A stretch of DNA of 64,000 nucleotides, taken from assembly GCF_036227565.1 (NCBI RefSeq), contig NZ_CP109460.1:558001-622000 (forward strand). The letters run 5' to 3'. How positions within the stretch are numbered: the first letter of the stretch is position 1; each line of letters starts with the position of its first letter. The translations under genes were made by a program, and so were the position numbers. Origin of the DNA: Streptomyces sp. NBC_01454. GTDB taxonomy: Bacteria; Actinomycetota; Actinomycetes; Streptomycetales; Streptomycetaceae. The notes below the pieces were generated by a model, which had not been told where the DNA came from, did not search any database, and was given only the letters and a program-made list of their open reading frames with translations. Of the stretch, positions 45,069 to 54,346 are shown in pieces.

Positions 45069-46526
45069 ATGACAGTGGACCCTACGGGCGGCCCGCCGCT
45101 CCTTCTGTTCCCCGGCGACCCCCTCCGCCCGCGGCGCCCCGATCCGCACTTCGCGGCCGAGGCCGCCACGGCGCGGTCGGCCGGTGCCGCGTGCGCGGTC
45201 CTCGATCACGAGGCGCTGCTCGCCGGGGACGCCGAGGGGGCGCTGGCCCGGGTGCCGCGGGGCGCCGGGCCGGTCTGGTACCGCGGCCGGCCGCTGCCCG
45301 CCGCGCGCCATGCCGCGCTCGCCGCGGCGCTCACCGCACGCGGCGGCCGGCCGCTGACCTCCCCCGCCGCCTACCGCACCGCCCATGAACTCCCGGGCTG
45401 GTATGCCGCGTTCCGCGCCCTGACGCAGCCCAGCGGCTGGCTGGCGTGTGCCCCCGGCCGGGTCCCGGAGCCGGCCGCGCTGGCCCGGCTCGCCGCCCCG
45501 CTGGGTGTCCCGGGCCGGCCGTGCCCGCTGCTCGTCAAGGACTGGGGCTCGTCCGGCAGGCACGAAGAGGAGGAGTCCTTCCGCCTCCCCGACGCGGCCG
45601 ACACCGACCGGCTGGTCTCGGTCGTCGGCCGCTTCCTCGCCGTGCGGGGGGTGCGCCTGACCGGGGGTGTGGTGCTGCGTGCCGTCGAACCCTTCGATCC
45701 GGTGGGTAGGGCACGGGTGTGGTGGGTGGACGGTGAGCCGGTGCTGACCGGCCCGCATCCCGGCACTCCGGAGTTGCGCCCCGTCCCCGATCTGACCTCG
45801 GTGGCGCCCGCGGTACGGGCGTGCGGCCCGCGCTTCGTCACCACGGATCTGGCGCGGCGCACGGACGGGGTCTGGCGGGTGGTGGAGGTCGGCGACGGCC
45901 AGGTCAGCGCCCTGCCCCCGGGGGTGGACCACCGGCCGCTGTTCGAGGCGCTGGTCACCGCGGGCGCCGGCCATCCGCTGATGCTCGCGGCCGGCCGGGT
46001 GGCGCTGCGCGCCCTGCTGCCGGCCACCGCCGCCCGGGTCGCGGACGGCGAGGCCGCCGGGTTCGACTGGATCGACGGCACACCGGCCGAGACCACGTCG
46101 GGTGCCGCCGGCATGGCGGTGCGGGCCGCCGCGGCGGGCCCCTGCCGTCCCGGCTGGGGCGTCTTCGTGCTGACCGACGCGGTCGCCGGGACGGCGCTCG
46201 GCAGCATCGGCTTCCACGGCCCGCCGGACGACGAGGGCTTCGTGGAGATCGGCTATGACCTCTCCCCGTCCGCGCGCGGCGCCGGGTGGGCGACCGAGGC
46301 GGTGCGGCTGCTGGCCGGGTGGGCGGCGGCCCGCCCCGAGGTGCGGACGGTGTGCGCGCTGACCGAGCCGGAGAACGTCCCCTCGCGGCGGGTGCTGGAA
46401 CGGGCCGGCTTCCGCTTCGTCGGGGAACGCGAGGGGCTGCGTGCCTACGAGGCCCGCGCGGCTCCGGACGCGGCCGGCGCCGTGGACGGGGAGCGGCTCA
46501 ACGCCGGAAGCCGCCCTCGGAGTTGA
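45069..46526 (+). CDS. ATP-grasp domain fused to GNAT acetyltransferase
   Basis: A 485-residue fusion. Residues 1-305 resemble the DUF4343 ATP-grasp type (LLVKDWGSSGRHEEEESF supplies the nucleotide-binding Lys and loop; VVEVGDGQVSALPPGV is the metal-binding end of the fold). Residues 311-460 are a RimJ-like GNAT domain (FDWIDGTPAET, EIGYDLSPSARGAGWATEAV, NVPSRRVLERAGFRFVGE). An in-frame GTG at 45999 lies exactly at the start of the GNAT part, a trace of a once separate gene. ATP-grasp enzymes ligate carboxylates to amines; the acetyltransferase may act on the same product (inference). Confidence 0.8.
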   Translation: MTVDPTGGPPLLLFPGDPLRPRRPDPHFAAEAATARSAGAACAVLDHEALLAGDAEGALARVPRGAGPVWYRGRPLPAARHAALAAALTARGGRPLTSPAAYRTAHELPGWYAAFRALTQPSGWLACAPGRVPEPAALARLAAPLGVPGRPCPLLVKDWGSSGRHEEEESFRLPDAADTDRLVSVVGRFLAVRGVRLTGGVVLRAVEPFDPVGRARVWWVDGEPVLTGPHPGTPELRPVPDLTSVAPAVRACGPRFVTTDLARRTDGVWRVVEVGDGQVSALPPGVDHRPLFEALVTAGAGHPLMLAAGRVALRALLPATAARVADGEAAGFDWIDGTPAETTSGAAGMAVRAAAAGPCRPGWGVFVLTDAVAGTALGSIGFHGPPDDEGFVEIGYDLSPSARGAGWATEAVRLLAGWAAARPEVRTVCALTEPENVPSRRVLERAGFRFVGEREGLRAYEARAAPDAAGAVDGERLNAGSRPRS

Positions 46527-47337
46527 TGACCTGCCCGGTGATCCAGCCCGCCTCGTCACTCGCCAGCCAGGCGATCAGCCGGGCCGGGTCGTCAGGTGTG
46601 CCCCACTGCCCGCCGGGGAAGCCCCGGGCGACCCGCTCGCGCAGCGCGCCGTCCGCGTAACCGGTGTCCACGGGCCCCGGGTTGACGGTGTTCACGGTCA
46701 CCCCGACGGCAGCGAAGGTGGTGGCGAGGCTACGGGTCGCCGAGGCCAATGCGCCTTTGGCGAGGCCGTAGGCGAGCTCTTCCGGCATGCCGTCCCCCAG
46801 GTCCTGGCCCGAGGTCATCAGCACGATCCGCCCGCCCGGCAGCCCCGCGGTGCGCCGGCGGGCATAGGCCTGGACGAGAAGGATCACCGAGCGGGTGTTG
46901 ACCGCCCAGTGGGCATCGAGCATGGCCGCGTCGAGGGCGTCGAGGGTGCCGTCACTGCCGCTGAGCGCGTGGTTGGCGACGAGGATGTCCAGCCGGCCGC
47001 CGAGCGCCTCGGCCGCGCGGTCGACGAGCCGGGCGGGGGCGTCGGGGCGGGCCAGATCGGCCGGCCCGTGGGCCACCACCGCGCCGGGCACCGCCACCTC
47101 GCGCACGCCGCCCGCGACGGCCTCCGGGCCGCCCGGGTCCGCTCCCCAGGGCTGCGCCGCGTCGTGCGGCACATGGTGGTGGAGGTAGACGCCGGCGCCG
47201 TAGGCGGCCAGCCGCCGGGCGACGGCGTAGCCGATCCCGCCGCGCCGGCCGGCTCCGGTGACCAGCGCGGTCCGGCCGAGGAGCGGCAGGGGGTCACGGT
47301 GGGGTGCGGCGGTGGACGGGTCGTTGTCGTAGGGCAT
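46498..47337 (-). CDS. SDR family oxidoreductase
   Basis: A 279-residue classical short-chain dehydrogenase. The cofactor motif is TGAGRRGGIGYAVA (about residues 26-39), NH and structural Asn in VANHALSG, catalytic Ser in LMTSGQDLG and the YxxxK pair in AYGLAKGALAS, with PGPVDTGY after it. It resembles FabG/3-oxoacyl-ACP reductase-like enzymes; substrate unknown. It converges with the ATP-grasp/GNAT gene and overlaps it by 29 bases at the 3' ends. Confidence 0.9.
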   Translation of the reverse strand: MPYDNDPSTAAPHRDPLPLLGRTALVTGAGRRGGIGYAVARRLAAYGAGVYLHHHVPHDAAQPWGADPGGPEAVAGGVREVAVPGAVVAHGPADLARPDAPARLVDRAAEALGGRLDILVANHALSGSDGTLDALDAAMLDAHWAVNTRSVILLVQAYARRRTAGLPGGRIVLMTSGQDLGDGMPEELAYGLAKGALASATRSLATTFAAVGVTVNTVNPGPVDTGYADGALRERVARGFPGGQWGTPDDPARLIAWLASDEAGWITGQVINSEGGFRR

Positions 47338-47434
47338 GGCTCCAGCCTGGGGGCGGCCCCGCGCCGCCGTCACTCCCTTTTTGTGCGACGGCCGCCCGGA
47401 CGGCGAGGAGGCAGAGTCCGGGCTCCCCGTCCGC

Positions 47435-50400
47435 TCAGCCGCGTACCCGGTGCCGGACCGTCGAGCCCGACCGGGCCTTGACGACCTCCAGCTGGGCCGG
47501 GATGCGCGCCCTGAGATCGGCGACATGGCTGACGATGCCGACGCTGCGGTCGCGTTCGCGCAGCGAGTCCAGCACATCCAGCACCTCGTCCAGGGTCTGT
47601 TCGTCCAGGCTGCCGAACCCCTCGTCGATGAAGAGGGTGTCCAGCCGGACGCCGCCCGCCTCGTCCGTGACGACGTCCGCGAGGCCCAGCGCCAGCGCGA
47701 GCGAGGCGAAGAAGGTCTCGCCGCCGGAGAGGCTGGAGGTGTCCCGTTCGTGGCCGGTCCAGGAGTCGATGACGTGCAGGCCCAGGCCGGAGCGCCGGGC
47801 GCCGCCGGCCCGCTCGTCGGAGTGGACGAGGGTGTAGCGGCCGGCGGACATCCGCTGGAGCCGGGCGCTGGCGGCGGCCGCGACCTGTTCGAGCCGGGCG
47901 GCGAGCACATACGACTCCAGGCGCATCCGGCGGGCGTTCTCGGCGGAGGTGCCGGAGGCGAGCGCGGCGAGACGGGCGATGCGGTCGTGGTCGGCGCGCA
48001 GCGGTGCCAGTGCGCGGGCGTCGTCCTCGGCGCGGGCGGAGAGCCGGTCGAGCGCGGCGCAGCGCTCCTGGGCCGCGGCGAGGGTGGCCGAGGCGGTACG
48101 CAGCCGGGCCGCCGCGGCCTGGTGCGCGTCCTGTGCGGCGGCCGGTTCCGCGGGCGGCAGCGCCGCGGCGGCGCGGGCCTGCGGGTCGGCCAACTCCGCC
48201 GCCACCGCGGCGGATTCGGCCTGCCAGTCGTCGAGCCGCTGCTGCAGCGTCCGCCATTCGCCCTCCCGCAGCAGCGCCTGCGCGGCGGCCTCGGCGGTGT
48301 CGAATCCGGCGCGGGAGGCGGCCTCGGCCAGTCCGGCCCCGGCCTCGTCGAGCCGCCGGGCGCAGGACTCCGCCGTACGGGACGCCTCCGCCGCGGCGGC
48401 CAGCAGCGTCACCTGCCGCTCCAGCCGGGCGGCCCGGTCGGCGACGCTCGGACTGTCGCCCCGCGCCTGGGCCAACTCCGCTTCCAGGGCGGCCCGTTCG
48501 CGGTCCAGCGCCTCGCGGTGGGAGGTGCGGGCGGCGGCCCGGCGTTCGGCCTGCTGCTGCTCGGTGCGCCGCCGCTCGGCCTCGCGCTCGGCGTGCTCGA
48601 GTGCCTCGCGGGCGGCGTGGAGGCCGGCGCCGCGCGCATGGGCCCGGGCGTGCTCGGCCTCCCAGTCCGCGATCTGTGCCAGGAGTTCGGCGGTGGCGGC
48701 GTCCCCGGCCGCGGCGGTCGCGGCGGCCAGTGCCTCCTTGGCCGCCTGGCACTCGGTCTCCGTCCGCCCACGGGCGTGCTCGGCCTGCCGGTGGGCCTCC
48801 TGCGCGGCCTCCTCGGCCGCCCGGTCGACATGGCCGGCGCCGGCCCGCGCCGGGTCGGGGTGCGCGGTCGCACCGCACACCGCGCAGGCCTCACCGTCGC
48901 GCAGCTTGTCCGCGAGTTCGGCGGCGATCCCGCGCAGCCGCTGTTCCTTGAGCGTCAGCCACCGCTCGTGGGCCGCCGTGGCGCACTCCCGGGCGGCGAG
49001 CAACTCGCCCTCGGCCGCGCGCACCTCGTCCCTGAGACGGTCGCGGCGACGGGCCGCCTCGGCCCGTTCGCGGGCCGGTGCGATCCGGGTGCCGAGCTGT
49101 TCGGCCCGGGTGGCGGCTTCCCGCGCCTCCTCGATGCGCTGCTCGTGGGCCGCCCGGGCTTCGTCCCATGCGCCGAGCCACTCGGCGGCGTCCAGCAGCG
49201 TCTGCTCGTCGGCGCGCGCCTCGCGGTCCAGTGCGGCCCGCTCCCCCGCGATGTCCGCGGCCCGCCGCTCGGCCCGCCGGGCGGCGGCGAGCGACCCCAG
49301 GTCCTGCCGCAACGCCCGCTCCTGTGCCGCGAGTTGTTCGCCCGTGGCGCCGGCGAGTGGGTCGGGCAGCGGTCCCCGGCACTGCCGCTCGGTGTGCCGG
49401 GCGGTGTCGAGTTCACGCCGGGCGGCGTCGCGCAGGGCGAGCGCCGGGGCGACCTCCGCCGCCGCGCGGGCCCGCTCCAGCCTGCCGCGGGTGCGCTCCC
49501 GCTCCTCGGCACGGTCTTCGAGCCGGGCGGCCCGCCGCCGGGCGTCGGCGTACCGCTGCTGGAGCCGGTCCCGTTCGCGGGCCGCCGTCCACTGCTCGGC
49601 CGCGGTCCGCTCCGTGTCCTCGGCGGCCGCCACCGCGCTGTGGGCAACGGCCAGCCGCTCCCGTGCGCTCACCCGCGCGACGGCCGCCCGCACCAGCACC
49701 GTCTCCGCGAATCCCGGTTCGCCCGGGCCCGGTACGGCCGGGTCCTCCCCGGCGGAGGCACGGGACGCTCCCCGCCCGCCGGGCTCCACCGCTCCGCCCT
49801 GCCCCGGCACCGTCGCCGCCGGCGTCAGGACCGCCGCGGTCGCCCGGCCGCGCCCGCCGGCCGCCGCGCGGCCACGGGCCGGTGCGCGGGCTGCCGGCTG
49901 CGCCTCGCGGTCCGGCGCCGGGACCGACGGGTCGGCGAGGTCGGCGCTCTCACCGGCCGCCTGTGCCATCCGGTGTGCCAGCGCCAGCAGCCGTTCGTCG
50001 CCCGCCAGCACCGTCTCGCCGGCGGTCTTGCGGCGCGCGTTCAACTGCTCTTCGAGCGCGGCGAACCGCCGGGTGTCGAAGAGCCGCCCCAGCAGCCGCG
50101 AGCGGGCCTCCGCGTCGGCCCGCAGAAAGCGCGCGAAATCACCCTGCGGCAGCAGCACCACCTGGCAGAACTGCTCCTTGCTCATCCCGAGCAGCTGGCC
50201 GATCTCCTCACCGATCTCCTGGTGGGAGCGGCTCAGTGCCTTCCAGTGGCCGTCCGGGCCGGCCCCCTGGGGGGCGGGAGCGGCACCGGGCCCGGCCGGC
50301 ACGAACTCCCGCAGTCTGCTCTGCGCCTTCTCCTTCGTCGTGCCGCTGCCCCGCCTCTTGGGGCGGGGCTGCTCGGGCAGCCGGGTGACCTCCAACCGCC

Positions 50401-50662
50401 GTCCGGCGACGGTCAGTTCGAGGACGACCTCGGTGGGCGTCAGCGGGTCCGCCAGATCGCTGCGCAGCGCCTGGCCGCTCTGCCGCGCCCCGGGCACCGA
50501 CCCGTAGAGCGCGAAGCACACCGCGTCCAGGACCGAGGTCTTGCCCGCGCCGGTGGGGCCGTGCAGCAGGAAGAGGCCCTCGCGCGTGAGCCGGTCGAAA
50601 TCGACGGTCTGGCAGGCGCCGAACGGCCCGAAGGCGGTGAGCGAGAGCCGGTGCAGCCTCAT
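47435..50662 (-). CDS. sbcC: Exonuclease SbcC (SMC-like ATPase subunit)
   Basis: A 1,075-residue SMC-type ATPase that with SbcD cuts DNA hairpins and blocked ends. Walker A GPTGAGKTSVLDAV is near residues 35-48, the long coiled-coil arms are Ala/Glu/Arg-rich, the zinc hook is C593-A-V-C596, and the C-terminal lobe has LSGGETFFASLALALG and Walker B DTLFIDEGFGSLD. Between about residues 228 and 320 there is a Pro/Ala/Gly-rich insert rather than coiled coil. ATG at 50662 overlaps the sbcD stop by four bases. Confidence 0.95.
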   Translation of the reverse strand: MRLHRLSLTAFGPFGACQTVDFDRLTREGLFLLHGPTGAGKTSVLDAVCFALYGSVPGARQSGQALRSDLADPLTPTEVVLELTVAGRRLEVTRLPEQPRPKRRGSGTTKEKAQSRLREFVPAGPGAAPAPQGAGPDGHWKALSRSHQEIGEEIGQLLGMSKEQFCQVVLLPQGDFARFLRADAEARSRLLGRLFDTRRFAALEEQLNARRKTAGETVLAGDERLLALAHRMAQAAGESADLADPSVPAPDREAQPAARAPARGRAAAGGRGRATAAVLTPAATVPGQGGAVEPGGRGASRASAGEDPAVPGPGEPGFAETVLVRAAVARVSARERLAVAHSAVAAAEDTERTAAEQWTAARERDRLQQRYADARRRAARLEDRAEERERTRGRLERARAAAEVAPALALRDAARRELDTARHTERQCRGPLPDPLAGATGEQLAAQERALRQDLGSLAAARRAERRAADIAGERAALDREARADEQTLLDAAEWLGAWDEARAAHEQRIEEAREAATRAEQLGTRIAPARERAEAARRRDRLRDEVRAAEGELLAARECATAAHERWLTLKEQRLRGIAAELADKLRDGEACAVCGATAHPDPARAGAGHVDRAAEEAAQEAHRQAEHARGRTETECQAAKEALAAATAAAGDAATAELLAQIADWEAEHARAHARGAGLHAAREALEHAEREAERRRTEQQQAERRAAARTSHREALDRERAALEAELAQARGDSPSVADRAARLERQVTLLAAAAEASRTAESCARRLDEAGAGLAEAASRAGFDTAEAAAQALLREGEWRTLQQRLDDWQAESAAVAAELADPQARAAAALPPAEPAAAQDAHQAAAARLRTASATLAAAQERCAALDRLSARAEDDARALAPLRADHDRIARLAALASGTSAENARRMRLESYVLAARLEQVAAAASARLQRMSAGRYTLVHSDERAGGARRSGLGLHVIDSWTGHERDTSSLSGGETFFASLALALGLADVVTDEAGGVRLDTLFIDEGFGSLDEQTLDEVLDVLDSLRERDRSVGIVSHVADLRARIPAQLEVVKARSGSTVRHRVRG

Positions 50663-51825
50663 CGCGCCCCCTCCGCCGCCATCTCGGCGAGGCGTACCTC
50701 GTCGATCGCCGACCGCAGTGCGGCTCGCTCCTGCCCGTCGGCGCCGCGTCCGGCCCGTACGTGTGCCACGAAGTCCTCGGCAATCTCCTGGTCGCTGCGG
50801 CCGCGCAGCCGCTGTGCGTACGAGGCCGACCCGTCGGCGGGGACCTCGTCGGGATCGAAGACGAGGCTGACGAGGTGCGGGAAGCGCTGGGTGAGCCGGG
50901 CCATGGGCTCGTGCGGGCGGGCGGTGTCGGTCAGCGTGGCCTCGACCCAGGAGTCCTCGTGCGGGGCGTGCGCCGGGTCGTCCAGCAGCTGTTCCAGCGT
51001 CCCCCGGAGGCGGGCCAGCGGCCGCGGCACCGGGCAGTCCACCCGCTCGGCGTGCACGGCGCCGTCCCGGTCGAGGTCGATGAGCCAGGAGGACTTGCGA
51101 TGTCCGGCCTCGGAGAAGGAGTAGGCGAGCGGCGATCCGGAGTAGCGGACCCGCTCGGTGAGGGTCTGACAGCCGTGCAGATGCCCGAGGGCGGCGTAGT
51201 CCACCCCGTCGAACACGGCCGCCGGGACGGACGCGACCCCGCCGACGGTGATGTCCCGCTCGCTGTCGCTGACCGTGCCGCCGGTGACGAAGGCATGCGC
51301 CAGCACCACCGAACGCGTCCCCGCGGGCCGGCCGGCGAGGTCGGCCCGCACCCGGCCCATCGCCGCGCGCAGCACCTCCGCATGGTCGGCCCGCCGGGCA
51401 CCGAGGGTGTCCCGCACCATGGCGGGTTCGAGGTACGGCAGCCCGTACAGCGCCACCGGGCCGTGGGCGTCGTCGAGCAGCACGGGCGTGCCGCAGCCGG
51501 CCGGGTCGGTCCGCAGATGGATGCCGGCCCGCGCCATCAGTCCGGAGCCCACGCCCAGCCGGCGGGCGGAGTCGTGATTGCCGGAGATCATCACGGTCGG
51601 GACCCCGAGCGCGGCGAGCCGGTGCAGCGCCTCGTCGAACAGCTCGACGGCGGCGAGCGGCGGCACCGCTCGGTCGTAGATGTCACCGGCGACCAGCACC
51701 GCGTCGACCTCGCGGGCGCGCACCGTCTCGACGAGATGATCGAGGAAGGTCCGCTGCGCGGAGAGCAGATTCACCCGGTGAAAGGACCGCCCCAAATGCC
51801 AGTCAGAGGTGTGCAGCACTCTCAC
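50659..51825 (-). CDS. sbcD: Exonuclease SbcD (Mre11-like nuclease)
   Basis: A 388-residue metallophosphoesterase nuclease partner of SbcC. Phosphoesterase motifs in order: LHTSDWHLG (residues 4-12), VAGDIYDRA (about 47-55), MISGNHDSARR and, further on, the GH-type motif ALGHLHGCQ. GTG 51825 has GGAG ten bases upstream. Coupled to sbcC by ATGA overlap, the usual bacterial order. Confidence 0.95.
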   Translation of the reverse strand: MRVLHTSDWHLGRSFHRVNLLSAQRTFLDHLVETVRAREVDAVLVAGDIYDRAVPPLAAVELFDEALHRLAALGVPTVMISGNHDSARRLGVGSGLMARAGIHLRTDPAGCGTPVLLDDAHGPVALYGLPYLEPAMVRDTLGARRADHAEVLRAAMGRVRADLAGRPAGTRSVVLAHAFVTGGTVSDSERDITVGGVASVPAAVFDGVDYAALGHLHGCQTLTERVRYSGSPLAYSFSEAGHRKSSWLIDLDRDGAVHAERVDCPVPRPLARLRGTLEQLLDDPAHAPHEDSWVEATLTDTARPHEPMARLTQRFPHLVSLVFDPDEVPADGSASYAQRLRGRSDQEIAEDFVAHVRAGRGADGQERAALRSAIDEVRLAEMAAEGAR

Positions 51826-52227
51826 AAAAAAGCTCCGACCTGCATGTTTCTCCCCCTCCGAGGCGACGGGTCAGCACCCGGCCCGTGCAAGTCCTTCCGT
51901 GCGCCGGCCGCCGGTGGCCGCCGGCGGGCCCCGGTCCGTCAGCGCCCCATTCTCGCACCCGCACCCGGGGCCGGGTGACCGCGGACGTCCGGGCGCCGGG
52001 GCTCAGATCAGACCTCGCCGGACCACGGCGTCCCGAGCCCGCCGGCCGCACGCCGGGCCGCAGAACACATGTCCCAACAGCCGCTATACGCAAGTAATTT
52101 GCACTAAACCACATTTACTCCCTGAAAGAGTGAAATGATCGCAAACTCTCTCAGGGTCCGGCCGTGCGCGCCGAAAGGAAGTACAGGAAGCGGCAGCTAG
52201 CCGCTTTGGATCGATCGGGAGATTGTT
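51826..52227. other. 402-bp divergent region between sbcD and chaplin
   Basis: The sbcD-proximal part is GC-rich and featureless; the last 150 bases toward the chaplin are AT-richer (AAGTAATTTGCACTAAACCACATTTAC near 52091-52117, split by no known motif) and contain a 12-bp inverted repeat at 52120-52156. This half presumably carries the chaplin promoter. No gene seen. Confidence 0.5.
52120..52156. promoter_or_regulatory. Inverted repeat in the chaplin leader
   Basis: CCCTGAAAGAGT (52120-52131) and ACTCTCTCAGGG (52145-52156) are complementary at 11 of 12 positions with a 13-base AT-rich spacer. They end 71 bases before the chaplin ATG. Either an operator for a dimeric regulator or an RNA hairpin in the leader is possible. 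Confidence 0.5.
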
Positions 52228-52617
52228 ATGTCACGGATCACACGGGTGACTGCTATGGCCGCTCTTGCGGCAAGTACAGCCCTGGGTGGCATGTCGGCAG
52301 CGTTCGCAGACAGCGGTGCGTCCGGCGGCGCGGCCAATTCGCCGGGAGTGTTGTCAGGCAATGCGGTTCAGGTCCCGATCCACATTCCGGTCAACGTGTG
52401 CGGCAACACCGTGAACATCGTGGGCCTGCTGAACCCGGCCTTCGGCAACACCTGCCTCAACGGCTCCATCGAGCGCCGCCGGGTGATTGTTCACCACCAC
52501 CACCACGTCCACCACATCAAGCCGCACCACATCAAGCACCACAAGAAGCGCCACCACAAGAAGCGCCACCACCGCCCGATCGGCGGCATCCACACCGGCG
52601 GCGGCGGCATGTCCTAA
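52228..52617 (+). CDS. Chaplin-domain protein with His-rich tail
   Basis: A 129-residue secreted protein. A signal peptide covers residues 1-27 (cleavage at AFA-DSG). The chaplin domain (about 40-78) has the pattern SGNAVQVPIHIPVNVCGNTV then GLLNPAFGN, with the usual two Cys (C58, C76) spaced to form the intramolecular disulfide. Chaplins coat aerial hyphae with amyloid fibres. After the domain there is a tail with 15 His among 27 residues (89-115) plus Lys/Arg, ending in GGIHTGGGGMS; this tail is not typical of the short chaplins I remember. ATG has GGGAG six bases upstream. Confidence 0.88.
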   Translation: MSRITRVTAMAALAASTALGGMSAAFADSGASGGAANSPGVLSGNAVQVPIHIPVNVCGNTVNIVGLLNPAFGNTCLNGSIERRRVIVHHHHHVHHIKPHHIKHHKKRHHKKRHHRPIGGIHTGGGGMS

Positions 52618-52686
52618 GACGGGACCCGTCCCGGGCGCTGCCGGTGACCACGGCACCTCCCGGGACACCCGCTGACGCCCGCACCA

Positions 52687-52703
52687 CCCGGCCCGGGGCC
52701 GGG
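52687..52703. terminator. Terminator between chaplin and APC permease
   Basis: CCCGGCC (52687-52693) pairs with GGCCGGG (52697-52703) around CGG, between convergent genes. Confidence 0.55.
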
Positions 52704-52730
52704 CCGTTCGCACCGAGAGCCCTTCCACCT

Positions 52731-54185
52731 TCATCGGAGCAGACGGTCCGGCCCCGGGCTTGTGCCGTGCAGGTACTCCTCACGGATCCGCTTCGGGCCG
52801 AAGGGCCACTCCTTCTCGTGCCTGGCCCAGACCAGGAACGCCACCACCCCCGCGCCGACCCATGCCAGCGACCATTCGACGGGGTATCTGCCGGGCGAGT
52901 TGCGGTCCGCGGAGCCGTAGATGACCAGCCAGCCGAGCAGGGCGACGATGCTCGGCAGCGGATGGAGCCACATCCGGTAGGGCCGGCGCAGCCCCGGCTG
53001 GCGGCGGCGCAGCACGCTCACCGCGGCGACCTGGGCCAGCGCCTGGACGATCACCATGACGGTGGTCAGCAGCTGGATGAGGGTGGCCAGATCGGTGTGC
53101 CGGCCGAGCAGGAAGCCCGCGGCCGTCACCCCGCCCATGGTGAGCAGGCCCAGCACGGGGAAGCGGTGACGGGGGTGGAGCGTGCCGTACGGGCGGAAGA
53201 AGACCCGGTCGCGGGCGGCGTCGTAGGGAACCCGGGAGCCGCCGAGGAGCCCGGTGAAGACGGAGGCGACAGCGGTGAGCAGGATGAGCACCGTGACGGC
53301 GTCGGCGGCGCCCCTGCCCCAGGCCTTCTCCAGCACCACGGAGGCGACGGATGAGGACGCCGCGCTGTGCGGGTCGAGCATGTCCTGCCAGTCGACGACC
53401 CCGAGCGTGCCGATCTGCAGCAGCAGATAGATCGTCATGATGCCGAGGATCGACCGGATGACGGCGCGCGGAATGGTGCGGCCGGGCTGTCTGATCTCGG
53501 CACCCATGTACGCGACAGTGTTGTAGCCGAGGTAGTCGTAGACGCCGATCGTCAGGCCCGCCGCGAAGCCGGTCCAGAAGTGACCGGCCGTCAGCTCGAA
53601 GGCGTGCGCGGGGTAGGTGAAGGCCCGCTCCGGGCTGAAGTGGGTGAAGGCGGCGACGATGACCAGGACGACCGAGGCGATCATCACCGTCCACAGGACG
53701 ACGGTGAGCCGGGCGATGTTCTCCACCCGCCGCCACAGCAGCACGACGATGCCGGCGGTGACGGCGAGACCGGCGAGGTCACCCTGTCCCGGGCTCAAGT
53801 CCGGCCACAGATAGCCCAGGTACTGGACGAAGCCGAGCACGCCCGTGGACATCCCGAGCGGGATGAAGAGCATGGCCGTCCAGACGAACAGGAACGGCAT
53901 CAGCTTGCCGGTGCGGTACTGGAAGGCCTGCCGCAGATAGACGTAACTGCCGCCGGCGCCGGGCAGCGACGCCCCGAGCTCGGCCCAGATCAGCCCGTCG
54001 GCGAGCGCCAGCACCGCGCCCGCGAGGAACCCGGTCACGGCCTGGGGCCCGCCGAAGGCCGCGACCATCAGCGGGATGGTCACGAACGGGCCGATGCCGC
54101 ACATCTGGCTCATGTTGAGGGCGGTGGCCTGGAACAGGCCGATACGCCGGACGAATCCGACGCGCTCATCGAGGAGTTCAGCCAT
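52731..54185 (-). CDS. APC superfamily amino acid/amine permease
   Basis: A 484-residue membrane protein with about twelve hydrophobic helices and the APC hallmarks: helix I unwound segment MSQMCGIGPFVTIPL, GASLPGAGGSYVYLRQAF at helices II-III, and YDYLGYNTVAYMGAEIRQPGRTIPRA around helix VI. It resembles the amino acid transporter group related to YhdG/AdiC. ATG 54185 has AAGGG nine bases upstream. Substrate unknown. Confidence 0.9.
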   Translation of the reverse strand: MAELLDERVGFVRRIGLFQATALNMSQMCGIGPFVTIPLMVAAFGGPQAVTGFLAGAVLALADGLIWAELGASLPGAGGSYVYLRQAFQYRTGKLMPFLFVWTAMLFIPLGMSTGVLGFVQYLGYLWPDLSPGQGDLAGLAVTAGIVVLLWRRVENIARLTVVLWTVMIASVVLVIVAAFTHFSPERAFTYPAHAFELTAGHFWTGFAAGLTIGVYDYLGYNTVAYMGAEIRQPGRTIPRAVIRSILGIMTIYLLLQIGTLGVVDWQDMLDPHSAASSSVASVVLEKAWGRGAADAVTVLILLTAVASVFTGLLGGSRVPYDAARDRVFFRPYGTLHPRHRFPVLGLLTMGGVTAAGFLLGRHTDLATLIQLLTTVMVIVQALAQVAAVSVLRRRQPGLRRPYRMWLHPLPSIVALLGWLVIYGSADRNSPGRYPVEWSLAWVGAGVVAFLVWARHEKEWPFGPKRIREEYLHGTSPGPDRLLR

Positions 54186-54346
54186 CCGGCAGGCCCTTCT
54201 CTCGCCGGCGCGCACGCCGGACGCCGGTCCCTTCTCGCCGCGCCACAGGCTGACACGATCGCCGCACCGGCGCACCGGCGCACCGGCGCGGACCGGACAT
54301 TCCGGTGCCGCCCGCGCCCGCCCGCGCACGGCGCCGGGCCGGCGGG

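Noticed and set aside
47336..51124. A 1,262-codon open frame antisense to sbcC and sbcD
   Set aside because: Produced by third-position GC of the real genes; no domain and highly repetitive composition.
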